From Ignavibacteria bacterium (GTDB lineage: Bacteria; Bacteroidota; Ignavibacteria; Ignavibacteriales; Ignavibacteriaceae), in contig JAFLBV010000003.1 of NCBI GenBank assembly GCA_017302895.1, positions 259,115 to 323,114 of the forward strand: a stretch of 64,000 nucleotides of DNA, written 5' to 3'. The translations under genes and the position numbers were made by a program. This document shows, in pieces, positions 33,882 to 42,570 of the stretch (position 1 is the first letter of the stretch; each line of letters begins with the position of its first letter). The notes beneath the pieces were generated by a model. It saw only the letters and a list, made by a program, of their open reading frames with translations. It had not been told where the DNA came from and made no database searches.

Positions 33882-34997
33882 ATGCGTATACTAATCACAG
33901 GCGGAGCAGGCTTCATCGGCTCACACATGGCGGAAAACTTCTCAAACAAGGGGTGGGAAGTGGTGGTACTCGACAATTTTACCACAGGGAAACGCGAAAA
34001 CCTCTCGCACATCCCGCAAAATCTTAAAATAGTGGAAGGCGATATCCGCGACACCTCCATCGTAAACGAAGTAATGGCAGGATGTGACGCAGTAATTCAC
34101 CTGGCAGCTTTGGCGTCGGTTCCCGCATCGTTCAAAAATCCCGTTGAAACATACGAAGTCAACTTCATGGGTACCCAAAATGTACTCGAGGCAGCACTTC
34201 AACACAAAGTAAAAAGAGTAACATTCGCCTCCTCATCTGCGGTATATGGCGATACGGAAATCCTCCCCATAACCGAGAAAAATCCCGATAACCCCCTTTC
34301 ACCCTACGGACTTAGCAAACTCCTCGGCGAAAAACTCTGCCGGTTCTACAACACAGCTTTTGGACTCCCCGTCGTTATCTTCCGTTTCTTTAATGTATAT
34401 GGTCCGAGGCAAAACCCCTTCTCGGAATATTCAGCCGTAATCCCCAAATTCCTCAGCATCATAAAAGACGGCGGCACCCCCGTAATCTTCGGCGACGGCG
34501 AGCAAACCAGAGATTTTATATATATATCCGATCTCGTCCATGCACATGAAAGAGCGTTGGAAGAAACCGCAAAGGAAGGTATTAGGTATAAGGTATTAGG
34601 TATTAATTCATCTGTGGAATCCAAAACAGAAACCGCAAAGGCCGCAGAGAACGCAGAGGAGTCTTTAAGCGATGAGCTCATACCTCATACCTCATACCTC
34701 ATACCTGAAAATAATTCTTCAAACCTCATACCTGAAAAAAATAATACCTTATACCTAATACCTAATACCTATAATCTCGGTTCCGGCGAAAAAACCTCCC
34801 TGAACGACCTGATAAAAATCATCTCGGGGCAACTTGGAAAGGAAGTCAAACCAAAGTATGACCCCCCCAGATCAGGTGATATACTTCACAGCTATTGTGA
34901 AATTTCCAAAATTAACGATGTTTTAACCTTCAAACCCGCCATAACCATGGAAAAGGGGATTGAAAAAATGTTGAAATATTATAACTTAGCAAACTAA
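33882..34997 (+). CDS. NAD-dependent nucleotide-sugar epimerase with a 63-codon repeat insertion
   Basis: Protein of 371 residues, extended SDR of the GalE/WbpP type: MRILITGGAGFIGSHMAEN binds NAD, SSSAVYGD gives the catalytic Ser region, and SPYGLSKLLGE has Tyr and Lys of the YxxxK pair. It should interconvert UDP-sugar epimers, probably UDP-GlcNAc and UDP-GalNAc given the dehydrogenase after it. Compared with the 309-residue paralogue at 36458, it carries about 63 extra residues (234-296) rich in SYLIP and NTYLIP-like text. These codons (34581-34769) are made of dispersed repeats with inverted heptamer ends, and the family sequence resumes at YNLGSGEKTSLNDL. The frame is kept because the insert is 189 bases. 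Whether the enzyme stays active is unknown; the insert falls in the C-terminal substrate domain. Confidence 0.87.
   Translation: MRILITGGAGFIGSHMAENFSNKGWEVVVLDNFTTGKRENLSHIPQNLKIVEGDIRDTSIVNEVMAGCDAVIHLAALASVPASFKNPVETYEVNFMGTQNVLEAALQHKVKRVTFASSSAVYGDTEILPITEKNPDNPLSPYGLSKLLGEKLCRFYNTAFGLPVVIFRFFNVYGPRQNPFSEYSAVIPKFLSIIKDGGTPVIFGDGEQTRDFIYISDLVHAHERALEETAKEGIRYKVLGINSSVESKTETAKAAENAEESLSDELIPHTSYLIPENNSSNLIPEKNNTLYLIPNTYNLGSGEKTSLNDLIKIISGQLGKEVKPKYDPPRSGDILHSYCEISKINDVLTFKPAITMEKGIEKMLKYYNLAN
34578..34605 (-). repeat. Heptamer tract, inverted copy inside the epimerase gene
   Basis: GGTATTA, GGTATAA, GGTATTA, GGTATTA: the exact reverse complement of the 28-base tracts at 33820-33847 and 36415-36442. 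It is the left end of the in-frame insertion. Confidence 0.9.
34678..34705 (+). repeat. Perfect (TCATACC)4 heptamer repeat in a coding sequence
   Basis: Four exact units in the insertion of the epimerase gene, encoding part of the SYLIP-like text. Gain or loss of one unit (7 bases) would shift the reading frame, so this tract is a candidate contingency site. Confidence 0.9.
34742..34769 (+). repeat. Heptamer tract, right end of the in-frame insertion
   Basis: TAATACC, TTATACC, TAATACC, TAATACC; with the tract at 34578-34605 it forms 28-bp near-perfect inverted ends of the insertion. The conserved epimerase sequence resumes at base 34770. Confidence 0.9.
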
Positions 34998-35017
34998 ATA
35001 TTTAATTTTAATTGAAA

Positions 35018-36322
35018 ATGTCAGACTACAACACAGAACTCCTTAAAAAAATAGAGAACAGAACACTCGTCATCGGGGTAATAGGGCTCGGCTATGTCGG
35101 CCTCCCCCTCGCAGTCGAGTTTGGCAGGCAATTTCCCGTAATTGGCTTCGATATCAACACAAAACGCGTTGAAGAGCTCAAAAAAGGTGAGGACAGAACC
35201 CTTGAAGTGGATTCTGAAGAACTTGCCGAAGCTAAACATCTGGTCTATTCATACGACAAAGAAGAACTCCGCAATGTGGATGTCTTCATAGTTACTGTTC
35301 CCACACCCGTGGATGATTACAAAATTCCCGACCTCACCCCCCTCGTAAAGGCTAGTGAAACAGTCGGAGGTGTAATAAAACCCGGTGCCGTTGTGGTCTA
35401 TGAATCAACCGTGTATCCCGGCTGCACAGAAGAAGATTGTATCCCCGTAATCGAAAAATTCAGCGGGCTGCACTTCAACAAAGATTTCTTCGCAGGCTAC
35501 AGCCCCGAAAGAATCAACCCGGGTGACAAGGAACACCGCGTAAGCACAATCAAGAAAGTGGTTAGCGGAAGTACACCCGAAATTGCGCATACAGTAAACG
35601 AACTTTATAAAACCGTAATAAAAGCCGGCACACACCTTTCATCCTCGATCAAGGTGGCTGAAGCCGCAAAAGTAATTGAAAACACACAGCGCGACATCAA
35701 TATCGCATTTGTGAACGAACTCTCGATGCTCTTTACCAAAATGGGAATTGATACCGTCGAAGTTCTTGAAGCTGCAGGAACGAAGTGGAACTTTCTCCCC
35801 TTCCGCCCCGGACTTGTAGGTGGCCACTGCATCGGTGTAGATCCATACTATCTCACCCATAAAGCAGTAAATATCGGCTATCACCCCGAAATTATCCTCG
35901 CAGGAAGAAGAATAAACGACGGAATGGGCGCATTCATCGCTTCCCAGTTTGTAAAACTCCTCATAAAAGGGGGCTACAAAATCCAGGGAAGCAAGGTACT
36001 CGTTTTGGGTATTACATTTAAAGAAAATTGTCCCGATATTCGTAACTCAAAAGTGATAGACATTATAAGAGAACTCAAAGAATTCGGATGCGCAGTCGAA
36101 GTATGTGATCCCCTCGCAGATGCCGAAGAAGTAAGACACGAATACGGAGTCGATCTCACAACATGCGAAAATTTCAACACCACCGAATACGATGGTATGA
36201 TCCTCGCAGTTGCCCATGACGAATTCAAAGCCATAGATGTCCCTGCCCTCAAAGCAAGGAACATAGTCCTCTACGATGTCAAATCCTTCTTCGACAAAGA
36301 ATTTGTAGATGAGCGACTTTAA
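35018..36322 (+). CDS. UDP-N-acetylhexosamine 6-dehydrogenase (WbpO/TviB-like nucleotide sugar dehydrogenase)
   Basis: Protein of 434 residues of the UDP-glucose/GDP-mannose dehydrogenase family: [18 protein letters not shown] (NAD site, residues 16-33), [44 protein letters not shown], and the catalytic-cysteine motif [14 protein letters not shown] with Cys271. The pattern [23 protein letters not shown] is typical of WbpO/TviB and WbpA, which oxidise UDP-HexNAc to the uronic acid, rather than of plain UDP-glucose dehydrogenase. The ATG at 35018 is used; a TTG six bases before is unlikely. It follows the epimerase by 20 bases, and together the two would make UDP-GalNAcA or a related sugar. Which isomer is made cannot be decided here. 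Confidence 0.9.
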   Translation: MSDYNTELLKKIENRTLVIGVIGLGYVGLPLAVEFGRQFPVIGFDINTKRVEELKKGEDRTLEVDSEELAEAKHLVYSYDKEELRNVDVFIVTVPTPVDDYKIPDLTPLVKASETVGGVIKPGAVVVYESTVYPGCTEEDCIPVIEKFSGLHFNKDFFAGYSPERINPGDKEHRVSTIKKVVSGSTPEIAHTVNELYKTVIKAGTHLSSSIKVAEAAKVIENTQRDINIAFVNELSMLFTKMGIDTVEVLEAAGTKWNFLPFRPGLVGGHCIGVDPYYLTHKAVNIGYHPEIILAGRRINDGMGAFIASQFVKLLIKGGYKIQGSKVLVLGITFKENCPDIRNSKVIDIIRELKEFGCAVEVCDPLADAEEVRHEYGVDLTTCENFNTTEYDGMILAVAHDEFKAIDVPALKARNIVLYDVKSFFDKEFVDERL

Positions 36323-36457
36323 TATGAAACTGCAAAATATGAAACCGCAAAGATCGCAAAGCAGAGAAATGTTACACGGATTTAGCACGGATTCCACTGA
36401 AGTATATGGGAAAATAATACCTAATACCTTATACCTAATACCTAACTTGGTGGTGGC
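36323..36457. repeat. Repeat-filled gap with heptamer tract before the second epimerase
   Basis: The 135-base gap begins with degenerate units (AAACTGCAAAATATGAAACC, CCGCAAAGATCGCAAAGCAG), has ACACGGATTTAGCACGGATT, and ends with the heptamer tract TAATACC, TAATACC, TTATACC, TAATACC at 36415-36442, identical to 33820-33847. The start codon follows 15 bases later. Confidence 0.85.
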
Positions 36458-37387
36458 ATGAAGTTTCTCGTAACAGGTGGTGCCGGGTTTATCGGCTCAA
36501 ACATCGTTCTCGAGCTTCTAAAGCAAGGGCACAGCGTCCGTGTACTCGATAATTTCTCCACGGGGCGCCGCAGAAACCTCCTCGGACTTGAGAACGACAT
36601 AGAAATTATAGAAGGTGATATCCGCAGCTACCACACAGTGGTTCAGGCAGTACGCGGTGTTGAAGCTATTCTTCACCAGGCGGCACTTCCTTCCGTTCCC
36701 AGATCGATAAACGACCCGATCTCAACAAACGATGTGAATGTCGGCGGAACATTAAATCTCCTCGACGCAGCACGCGGTTCTGGAGTAAGAAGAGTGGTTT
36801 TTGCCTCCTCTTCATCAGTTTACGGCGATACACCCGAATTGCCAAAACACGAGGGAATGACACCAAATCCGATGTCCCCTTATGCAGTTTCAAAACTTAC
36901 GGGTGAATATTACATGAAAGTCTTTCACCGCCTCTATGGTCTCGAGACAATTGCCCTCAGATATTTTAATGTATTTGGCCCAAATCAGGATCCCACATCA
37001 CAATACTCGGCGGTAATCCCGAAATTCATAACCGCGATGAAAGAAGACCGTCAACCCGTTATCTACGGTGACGGCACACAAAGTAGAGATTTTACTTTCG
37101 TCTCAAATGTAGTTAACGCGAACCTTCTCGCTGCCACAAAACAATTGGACGAATACGGACTCGTGATGAACATCGCCTGCCACGAACGAATCTCCCTAAA
37201 CGAACTCATCGAGGAGCTCAACAAAGTCCTCGACAAAAACATAAAACCCGTTTACGAATCCGCCAGACCGGGAGATGTGAAACACTCTTTTGCAGCTATT
37301 GGCTTGATTAAGGAGAAGCTAGGGTTTGAGGTGGGGGTAAGGTTTAGTGGTGGTTTGAAATTAGTAGTTCAAAATTTTGAAGGTTAA
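36458..37387 (+). CDS. NAD-dependent nucleotide-sugar epimerase (WbpP/GalE-like)
   Basis: Protein of 309 residues, extended SDR: MKFLVTGGAGFIGSNIVLEL, SSSSVYGDTPELP and SPYAVSKLTGEYY with the YxxxK pair. FNVFGPNQDP and VIYGDGTQSRDF are shared with UDP-GlcNAc 4-epimerases of the WbpP group. It is a paralogue of the gene at 33882 and has no insertion at the corresponding place, where the sequence reads QLDEYGLVMNIACHERISL. Two epimerases in one cluster would allow different UDP-sugar pairs, or one could replace the other if it is inactive. It is 12 bases upstream of fnlA. Confidence 0.87.
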   Translation: MKFLVTGGAGFIGSNIVLELLKQGHSVRVLDNFSTGRRRNLLGLENDIEIIEGDIRSYHTVVQAVRGVEAILHQAALPSVPRSINDPISTNDVNVGGTLNLLDAARGSGVRRVVFASSSSVYGDTPELPKHEGMTPNPMSPYAVSKLTGEYYMKVFHRLYGLETIALRYFNVFGPNQDPTSQYSAVIPKFITAMKEDRQPVIYGDGTQSRDFTFVSNVVNANLLAATKQLDEYGLVMNIACHERISLNELIEELNKVLDKNIKPVYESARPGDVKHSFAAIGLIKEKLGFEVGVRFSGGLKLVVQNFEG

Positions 37388-37398
37388 TAGAATAGTAG

Positions 37399-38436
37399 AT
37401 GACAGATTTTTTAAAAGATAAAAGAATCCTTATTACAGGTGGAACAGGCTCATTTGGGAACGCATTTGTTACCAGGGCACTAAACGGGAATGACCCCAAA
37501 GAAATTATCATCTTCAGTCGTGATGAAAAAAAACAACACGATATGAGAAACAAATTCAAACACGACAAAAGGCTTTCGTTTATCATCGGAGATGTTCGCG
37601 ACAGGGAATCCGTGTTCTATGTGATGAAGGGTGTCGATTATACTTTCCATGCCGCAGCACTTAAACAAGTTCCGACGGGTGAGTTCTTCCCATTTGACAT
37701 GGTTAAAACCAATGTGATCGGTTCCCGTAATGTGTTAGACGCTGCCGAGCATTGGAACATAAATAAAATCGTGGTGCTAAGTACAGATAAAGCGGTTTAT
37801 CCCATAAATGCAATGGGAATGTCCAAAGCGATGATGGAAAAACTGATGCTCGCCAAAGCAAGGGCAAAATATTCTGATACAGTTTTTTGCGGAGTCAGGT
37901 ACGGTAATGTTATGTATTCAAGGGGTTCGGTTCTTCCGCTTTTTGTTGAACAGATCGGCCGAAACCTTCCTTTTACGGTGACGGACTTGAATATGACGAG
38001 ATATTTGCTTCCTTTGCCGATTGCAATCGAGCTCGTTTTGTTTGCGCTTGAACATGGTGAAAACGGTGATATCCTTGTCAGAAAATCTCCGGCTGCAACC
38101 GTAACAGATATGGCCGAAGCTATGAAGAAGATTTTCAACTACGACAAAGGTGTAAAGTCAATCGGCATCCGTGAAGGCGAAAAAATGCATGAGACTCTCG
38201 TTACGCGAGAAGAACTCATGAAAGCCGTGGAGTATGATGACTATTATCGAGTAAAAAATTTGATGCAACTCGACTACGATAAATATTTCGAAGAAGGTGA
38301 ATCAACACAGTTACCTGCTGAGGGTTATACTTCCGAAAACACCTATAGACTCTCTTTGCAGGAAACAATCGATTTGATCAGTGGTCTTGATGAAATCAAA
38401 GCGGCTCTCGCCGGTAAACAAGTGGAAGTAGTCTAA
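37399..38436 (+). CDS. fnlA: UDP-GlcNAc 4,6-dehydratase/5-epimerase, FnlA/WbjB/CapE type
   Basis: Protein of 345 residues of the membrane-free SDR group: RILITGGTGSFGNAFV binds NAD, IIIFSRDEKKQHDMRNKF and FHAAALKQVP follow. In place of the usual YxxxK it has M139-G-M-S-K143 (NAMGMSKAMMEKL); Met in this place is a known feature of the CapE/FnlA group and separates it from FlaA1/PseB. It converts UDP-GlcNAc to the 4-keto-6-deoxy-L-talose form, the first step to UDP-L-FucNAc (or L-PneNAc). The gene is followed in exact order by fnlB and fnlC homologues six and five bases apart, so the pathway is complete. Confidence 0.93.
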   Translation: MTDFLKDKRILITGGTGSFGNAFVTRALNGNDPKEIIIFSRDEKKQHDMRNKFKHDKRLSFIIGDVRDRESVFYVMKGVDYTFHAAALKQVPTGEFFPFDMVKTNVIGSRNVLDAAEHWNINKIVVLSTDKAVYPINAMGMSKAMMEKLMLAKARAKYSDTVFCGVRYGNVMYSRGSVLPLFVEQIGRNLPFTVTDLNMTRYLLPLPIAIELVLFALEHGENGDILVRKSPAATVTDMAEAMKKIFNYDKGVKSIGIREGEKMHETLVTREELMKAVEYDDYYRVKNLMQLDYDKYFEEGESTQLPAEGYTSENTYRLSLQETIDLISGLDEIKAALAGKQVEVV

Positions 38437-38442
38437 ATTTTT

Positions 38443-39558
38443 ATGATCAGGGTTGGAATAACCGGTTCTGACGGATTTATGGGGCAAAACCTGCTTCGTT
38501 TTTTACAAAGCAAAAAAGACGAGATTCAGGTTATCGATTTTGATGTTGAGTGGTTCGATCAATTTGATGATATGTGCGCTTTTGTGGAACAATGCGATGT
38601 AATTGTTCACCTCGCAGGAGTAAACCGTCATGAAGACGAAAAATATCTTCACGATCGGAATATTTATCTGGCTAAAATCCTTTGCGATGCAGCAGATAAA
38701 GTAAACCGGTGTCCCGATATCGTTTTTTCTTCGAGCACTCAGGAACATCTCAATAACAACTACGGGAATGCGAAAAAAGAAGCTCGTCTGCTGTTGGCAG
38801 ATTGGTGTCAAAGAAAAGGATCCAACTTTACAGGACTGATAATTCCCAATGTTTATGGTCCTTTCGGAAGACCATTTTATAACTCGTTTATTGCCACATT
38901 TTGTCACCTTTTGGCAAATGGAAAGCAACCTGAAATTCAAATTGACAGGTCGGTCGGGCTTATATATGTGTTTGAGGTTATCGAAGAAATTTACAGATTC
39001 ATTGCAGAACCGAAAAATAATTCTGAACTTGAACTTGGGTTTACCGCAGAGTATAAAGTTTCTGAAGTGTTGGAAAAACTGAATTTGTTTTCGGAGATAT
39101 ATGTAAAAGAGGCAAGAATTCCCGACTTAAAAAGCAGGTTTGATATTACTCTTTTTAACACCTTCAGGACATATCTGATGCCTGATTTTTACCCTTTCAG
39201 TCTTGTTAAAAAAGTTGACAATAGAGGATTTCTTACCGAAATTATTAAAGAAAACACCGGCGGGCAGGTCTTCTACTCTCTTACGAAGCCGGGTATTGTG
39301 AGAGGAAATCATTATCACACAAACAAAATTGAAAGATTTTGTGTCCTTCAAGGTGAGGCTCTTATCAAGTTGAGAAGAATTTGTGATGACGAAATTATTG
39401 AGTACAAAGTTTCAGGCGAAAATCCTGTGATTGTTGATATGCCAATTTATTATACACACAATATCCAAAACACAGGGTCATCTGACCTTTTAACTCTGTT
39501 TTGGAGCAATGAAATTTTCGATCCGGAAAACCCGGACACAATTTTTGAAGAAGTATAA
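38443..39558 (+). CDS. fnlB: UDP-2-acetamido-2,6-dideoxy-hexulose reductase, FnlB/WbjC/CapF type
   Basis: Protein of 371 residues with two domains. The N-terminal SDR begins VGITGSDGFMGQNLLRFL and holds YGNAKKEAR (YxxxK near residue 107). The C-terminal cupin of about 120 residues contains RGNHYHTNKIERFCVLQGEALIKLR, the metal-binding histidine pattern of CapF. In CapF the cupin carries out C3 epimerisation and the SDR domain reduces the C4 ketone. It is the second step of UDP-L-FucNAc synthesis. Start ATG at 38443, six bases after fnlA. Confidence 0.92.
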   Translation: MIRVGITGSDGFMGQNLLRFLQSKKDEIQVIDFDVEWFDQFDDMCAFVEQCDVIVHLAGVNRHEDEKYLHDRNIYLAKILCDAADKVNRCPDIVFSSSTQEHLNNNYGNAKKEARLLLADWCQRKGSNFTGLIIPNVYGPFGRPFYNSFIATFCHLLANGKQPEIQIDRSVGLIYVFEVIEEIYRFIAEPKNNSELELGFTAEYKVSEVLEKLNLFSEIYVKEARIPDLKSRFDITLFNTFRTYLMPDFYPFSLVKKVDNRGFLTEIIKENTGGQVFYSLTKPGIVRGNHYHTNKIERFCVLQGEALIKLRRICDDEIIEYKVSGENPVIVDMPIYYTHNIQNTGSSDLLTLFWSNEIFDPENPDTIFEEV

Positions 39559-39563
39559 ACGAT

Positions 39564-40706
39564 TTGATTAGAAAACTTAAGGTATTAACCATAGTCGGAA
39601 CGCGACCTGAAATCATAAGGTTGTCAAGTGTCCTTAAGGCATTTGACAAGACTTTCGATCATGTTCTCGCACATACAGGCCAAAACTACGATTATGAACT
39701 TAATGAGATATTCTTTGATGATTTGGGTTTAAGAAAGCCCGATCATTTTATGAACTCTGATGTTTCGTCTCTTGGTGCAACCATCGGGGATATATTCAAA
39801 AGAACAGAGGAAGTTCTAAAATCTGAAAAACCCGATGCAATGGTAGTTTTGGGCGATACAAATTCCTGCCTTTCAGCTTATATGGCTAAAAGACTCAGAG
39901 TGCCGATTTACCATATGGAAGCGGGGAACAGGTGTTTTGATCTCAATGTCCCTGAAGAAATAAATCGAAAAGTGATCGATAACCTTGCTGATTTTAATCT
40001 GGTATATACCGAACATGCGAGACGAAATCTCCTGTCGGAGGGATTCCCAAGCAGAAGAATTTATCTGACGGGATCACCTATGAATGAAGTGATCAATGAT
40101 AATCTTACAAAGATTCAAGGTTCAAAAATTCTGGAACTGCTGTCGCTCAAACCAAAAGAATATTTTTTGGTCTCGGTGCATAGGGAAGAAAACATAGATA
40201 ATATCGACAATCTAAATCAGATATTACATGGTCTCTCGAAGCTCGCAGTTTCTTCCGGAAATCCTGTAATTGTCAGCACACACCCGCGAACCCAAAAAAG
40301 ATTGGATTCTATATCAAATACAGATTTACCGGGGAACATAATATTCATGAAACCTTTTGGATTCTCGGATTATGTTAATTTACAAATGAATGCAAAATGT
40401 ACTATCTCTGATTCCGGAACCATTTCAGAAGAGTCCTCAATTCTTGGTTTCCCGGCAATTACAATCAGGAATGCAATGGAAAGACCCGAGGCACTGGATA
40501 CAGGCAGCATTATTTTGTCAGGCCTAAACGCTGAAAATGTTTTAAGAAGCATTGAATTTGTGATAAATAATCATCATTCAAAAACTGATTGCCCCGTTGA
40601 TTATCAGATTACAAACACTTCAGAGAGAGTTGTGAAACTTATACTGGGAACCGCGGGGTTGTCGAACATGTGGAATGGCATAAGAGGGGTGAAATCTATA
40701 AATTGA
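39564..40706 (+). CDS. fnlC: UDP-N-acetylhexosamine 2-epimerase, FnlC/WbjD/CapG type
   Basis: Protein of 380 residues of the non-hydrolysing UDP-GlcNAc 2-epimerase fold (GT-B): KVLTIVGTRPEIIRLSSVL at the N-terminus, VLGDTNSC, YHMEAGNRCFDLNVPEE, SVHREENIDN and DSGTISEESSILG. With FnlA and FnlB it finishes UDP-L-FucNAc by C2 epimerisation. The context, rather than the sequence alone, separates it from WecB, which makes UDP-ManNAc. The start is a TTG at 39564; no nearer ATG exists and the conserved strand begins at residue 5. Its TGA overlaps the TTG of the next gene (TTGA). Confidence 0.9.
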   Translation: MIRKLKVLTIVGTRPEIIRLSSVLKAFDKTFDHVLAHTGQNYDYELNEIFFDDLGLRKPDHFMNSDVSSLGATIGDIFKRTEEVLKSEKPDAMVVLGDTNSCLSAYMAKRLRVPIYHMEAGNRCFDLNVPEEINRKVIDNLADFNLVYTEHARRNLLSEGFPSRRIYLTGSPMNEVINDNLTKIQGSKILELLSLKPKEYFLVSVHREENIDNIDNLNQILHGLSKLAVSSGNPVIVSTHPRTQKRLDSISNTDLPGNIIFMKPFGFSDYVNLQMNAKCTISDSGTISEESSILGFPAITIRNAMERPEALDTGSIILSGLNAENVLRSIEFVINNHHSKTDCPVDYQITNTSERVVKLILGTAGLSNMWNGIRGVKSIN

Positions 40707-41476
40707 AAGTTGTAATTCTAGCCGGTGGACTCGGCACCAGATTGAGTGAAGAAACATCTCTTAAGCCCAAACCTATGGTGGAGATAGGTGGTAAGCCTAT
40801 CCTATGGCACATAATGAAAATTTATTCGCATTATGGATTTAATGAGTTTATTATTTGTTTAGGTTACAAGGGCTATATTATTAAAGAGTTTTTTGCCAAT
40901 TACTTCCTCCATGAGTCAGATGTTACATTCGATCTAACTAAAAACCAAATGGAAATTCATAATAACACAGCCGAACCTTGGAAGGTAACTCTGATTGATA
41001 CCGGACAAGATACTATGACCGGGGGAAGATTGTTGAGAGTTAAAGACTATATCGACACTGACACTTTTATGTTGACTTATGGCGATGGTGTTTCCGATGT
41101 TAATATTTCAAAGTTGGTTGAATTCCATACCATGCATAATAAAGTTGCAACAGTAACTGCTGCCCAACCATCCGGTAGATTTGGTGCTCTTAAGATCGAA
41201 TCAAATAATTCTGTTAGCAGTTTCAAAGAAAAACCATCCGGTGATGGATCATGGGTGAATGCCGGTTTTTTTGTACTTAACACAAAGGTTTTTGATTATT
41301 TAACTGATGATACTACTATTTTTGAACAAAATCCTCTTCAAAACTTGGCAAATGATGGCCATTTAAGAGCTTTTAAGCACAGTGGTTTTTGGATGCCTAT
41401 GGACAAATTGTCTGATAAAATTGATCTTGAAAAAATGTGGATAAGTAATAACGCTCCTTGGAAGTTATGGTATTGA
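40703..41476 (+). CDS. rfbF: Glucose-1-phosphate cytidylyltransferase
   Basis: Protein of 257 residues, exactly the usual size. The N-terminus KVVILAGGLGTRLSEETSLKPKPMVEIGGKP is the nucleotidyltransferase signature, in the form typical of RfbF, and YGDGVSDVN gives the metal-binding Asp. It makes CDP-glucose from CTP and glucose 1-phosphate. The start is taken as TTG 40703: it overlaps the fnlC stop, follows GAGGGGTG about 12 bases upstream, and gives the standard N-terminus; a longer ATG frame to 40670 adds 11 residues of no family character. It opens the CDP-dideoxyhexose set. Confidence 0.94.
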   Translation: MKVVILAGGLGTRLSEETSLKPKPMVEIGGKPILWHIMKIYSHYGFNEFIICLGYKGYIIKEFFANYFLHESDVTFDLTKNQMEIHNNTAEPWKVTLIDTGQDTMTGGRLLRVKDYIDTDTFMLTYGDGVSDVNISKLVEFHTMHNKVATVTAAQPSGRFGALKIESNNSVSSFKEKPSGDGSWVNAGFFVLNTKVFDYLTDDTTIFEQNPLQNLANDGHLRAFKHSGFWMPMDKLSDKIDLEKMWISNNAPWKLWY

Positions 41477-42561
41477 AAAATTCATTTTATAATTTGTATG
41501 AAGGTAAAAGAGTCCTGATTACAGGGGATACTGGATTTAAAGGTTCCTGGTTGGCAATTTGGTTGAAGGAGCTGGGAGCGGAAGTTTTTGGTTATGCCCT
41601 GCCTCCAAAACGAGGTGAAGATAATTTTGTTCTTTGCGAGCTGGAATCAAAAATTATTCACCGTAATGGCGATATTCGTGATAAGGAATCATTGCGCGTT
41701 TTCTTTAAGGAAGTGCAACCGGATATTACTTTTCACTTGGCAGCACAACCATTGGTGATCGATTCTTATAATGATCCACATACCACATTTGAGACCAACT
41801 TAATGGGAACCGTGAATTTTTTTGAGGCCGTTAGAGCGACTTCTTCGGTGAAAGTAGCGTTAAATATCACCAGTGATAAATGTTATCAAAATAATGAATG
41901 GATTTGGGGATATAGAGAAAATGATCCATTGGGAGGCAAAGATCCATATAGTGCTTCCAAGGGTTGTTCCGAATTGATTACTGCATCTTATATTCACTCT
42001 TTTTTCAAAGATGGTGCATCGCCTTCAACCGCATCTGCAAGAGCCGGGAATGTAATAGGAGCTGGTGACTGGGCTGAAAATCGAATAGTACCGGATTTTT
42101 TTCGTGCAATTGAACGAAACCAATCCCTGTATTTGCGGTACCCCGATGCAACGAGACCATGGCAACATGTTATTGAGCCATTAAGCGGATATTTATTGTT
42201 AGGTGCAAAACTTTTTTCAAATGGAAAAAGTTTTTCGGGTGGTTGGAATTTTGGGCCTCAAGGGACATCGAACAAAACAGTACTGGAACTAGTGCAGTCG
42301 ATGATCGAAACTATTAAGAAAGGATCTTTAGAGCTTTCGAAAGATAATCATCTACATGAGGCATCATTATTACAGTTGGATATTTCAAAGGCTAAATCAT
42401 TACTAAAGTGGGAACCTGTTCTTGATTTTTTACAGACCGTTGATTTCACTGCGAAAGGGTATTTGGCCTCTTCCAATCTTTATGAAAGCAGAGTATCGCA
42501 AATACAAGAATACACTGCAATAGGTTCTGCTCAACAATTATCTTATTTAACATTAAACTAA
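41467..42561 (+). CDS. rfbG: CDP-glucose 4,6-dehydratase
   Basis: Protein of 364 residues. GKRVLITGDTGFKGSWLAIWLKELG is the specific N-terminal form of RfbG, with TSDKCYQNNEWIWGYRENDPLGG and PYSASKGCSELI (YxxxK) in the active site. It produces CDP-4-keto-6-deoxyglucose, the substrate of the RfbH dehydrase. The ATG at 41467 overlaps the rfbF stop by ten bases; a TTG at 41458 is less likely. A complete gene without anomalies. Confidence 0.94.
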   Translation: MVLKNSFYNLYEGKRVLITGDTGFKGSWLAIWLKELGAEVFGYALPPKRGEDNFVLCELESKIIHRNGDIRDKESLRVFFKEVQPDITFHLAAQPLVIDSYNDPHTTFETNLMGTVNFFEAVRATSSVKVALNITSDKCYQNNEWIWGYRENDPLGGKDPYSASKGCSELITASYIHSFFKDGASPSTASARAGNVIGAGDWAENRIVPDFFRAIERNQSLYLRYPDATRPWQHVIEPLSGYLLLGAKLFSNGKSFSGGWNFGPQGTSNKTVLELVQSMIETIKKGSLELSKDNHLHEASLLQLDISKAKSLLKWEPVLDFLQTVDFTAKGYLASSNLYESRVSQIQEYTAIGSAQQLSYLTLN

Positions 42562-42570
42562 GGCTAAGAT

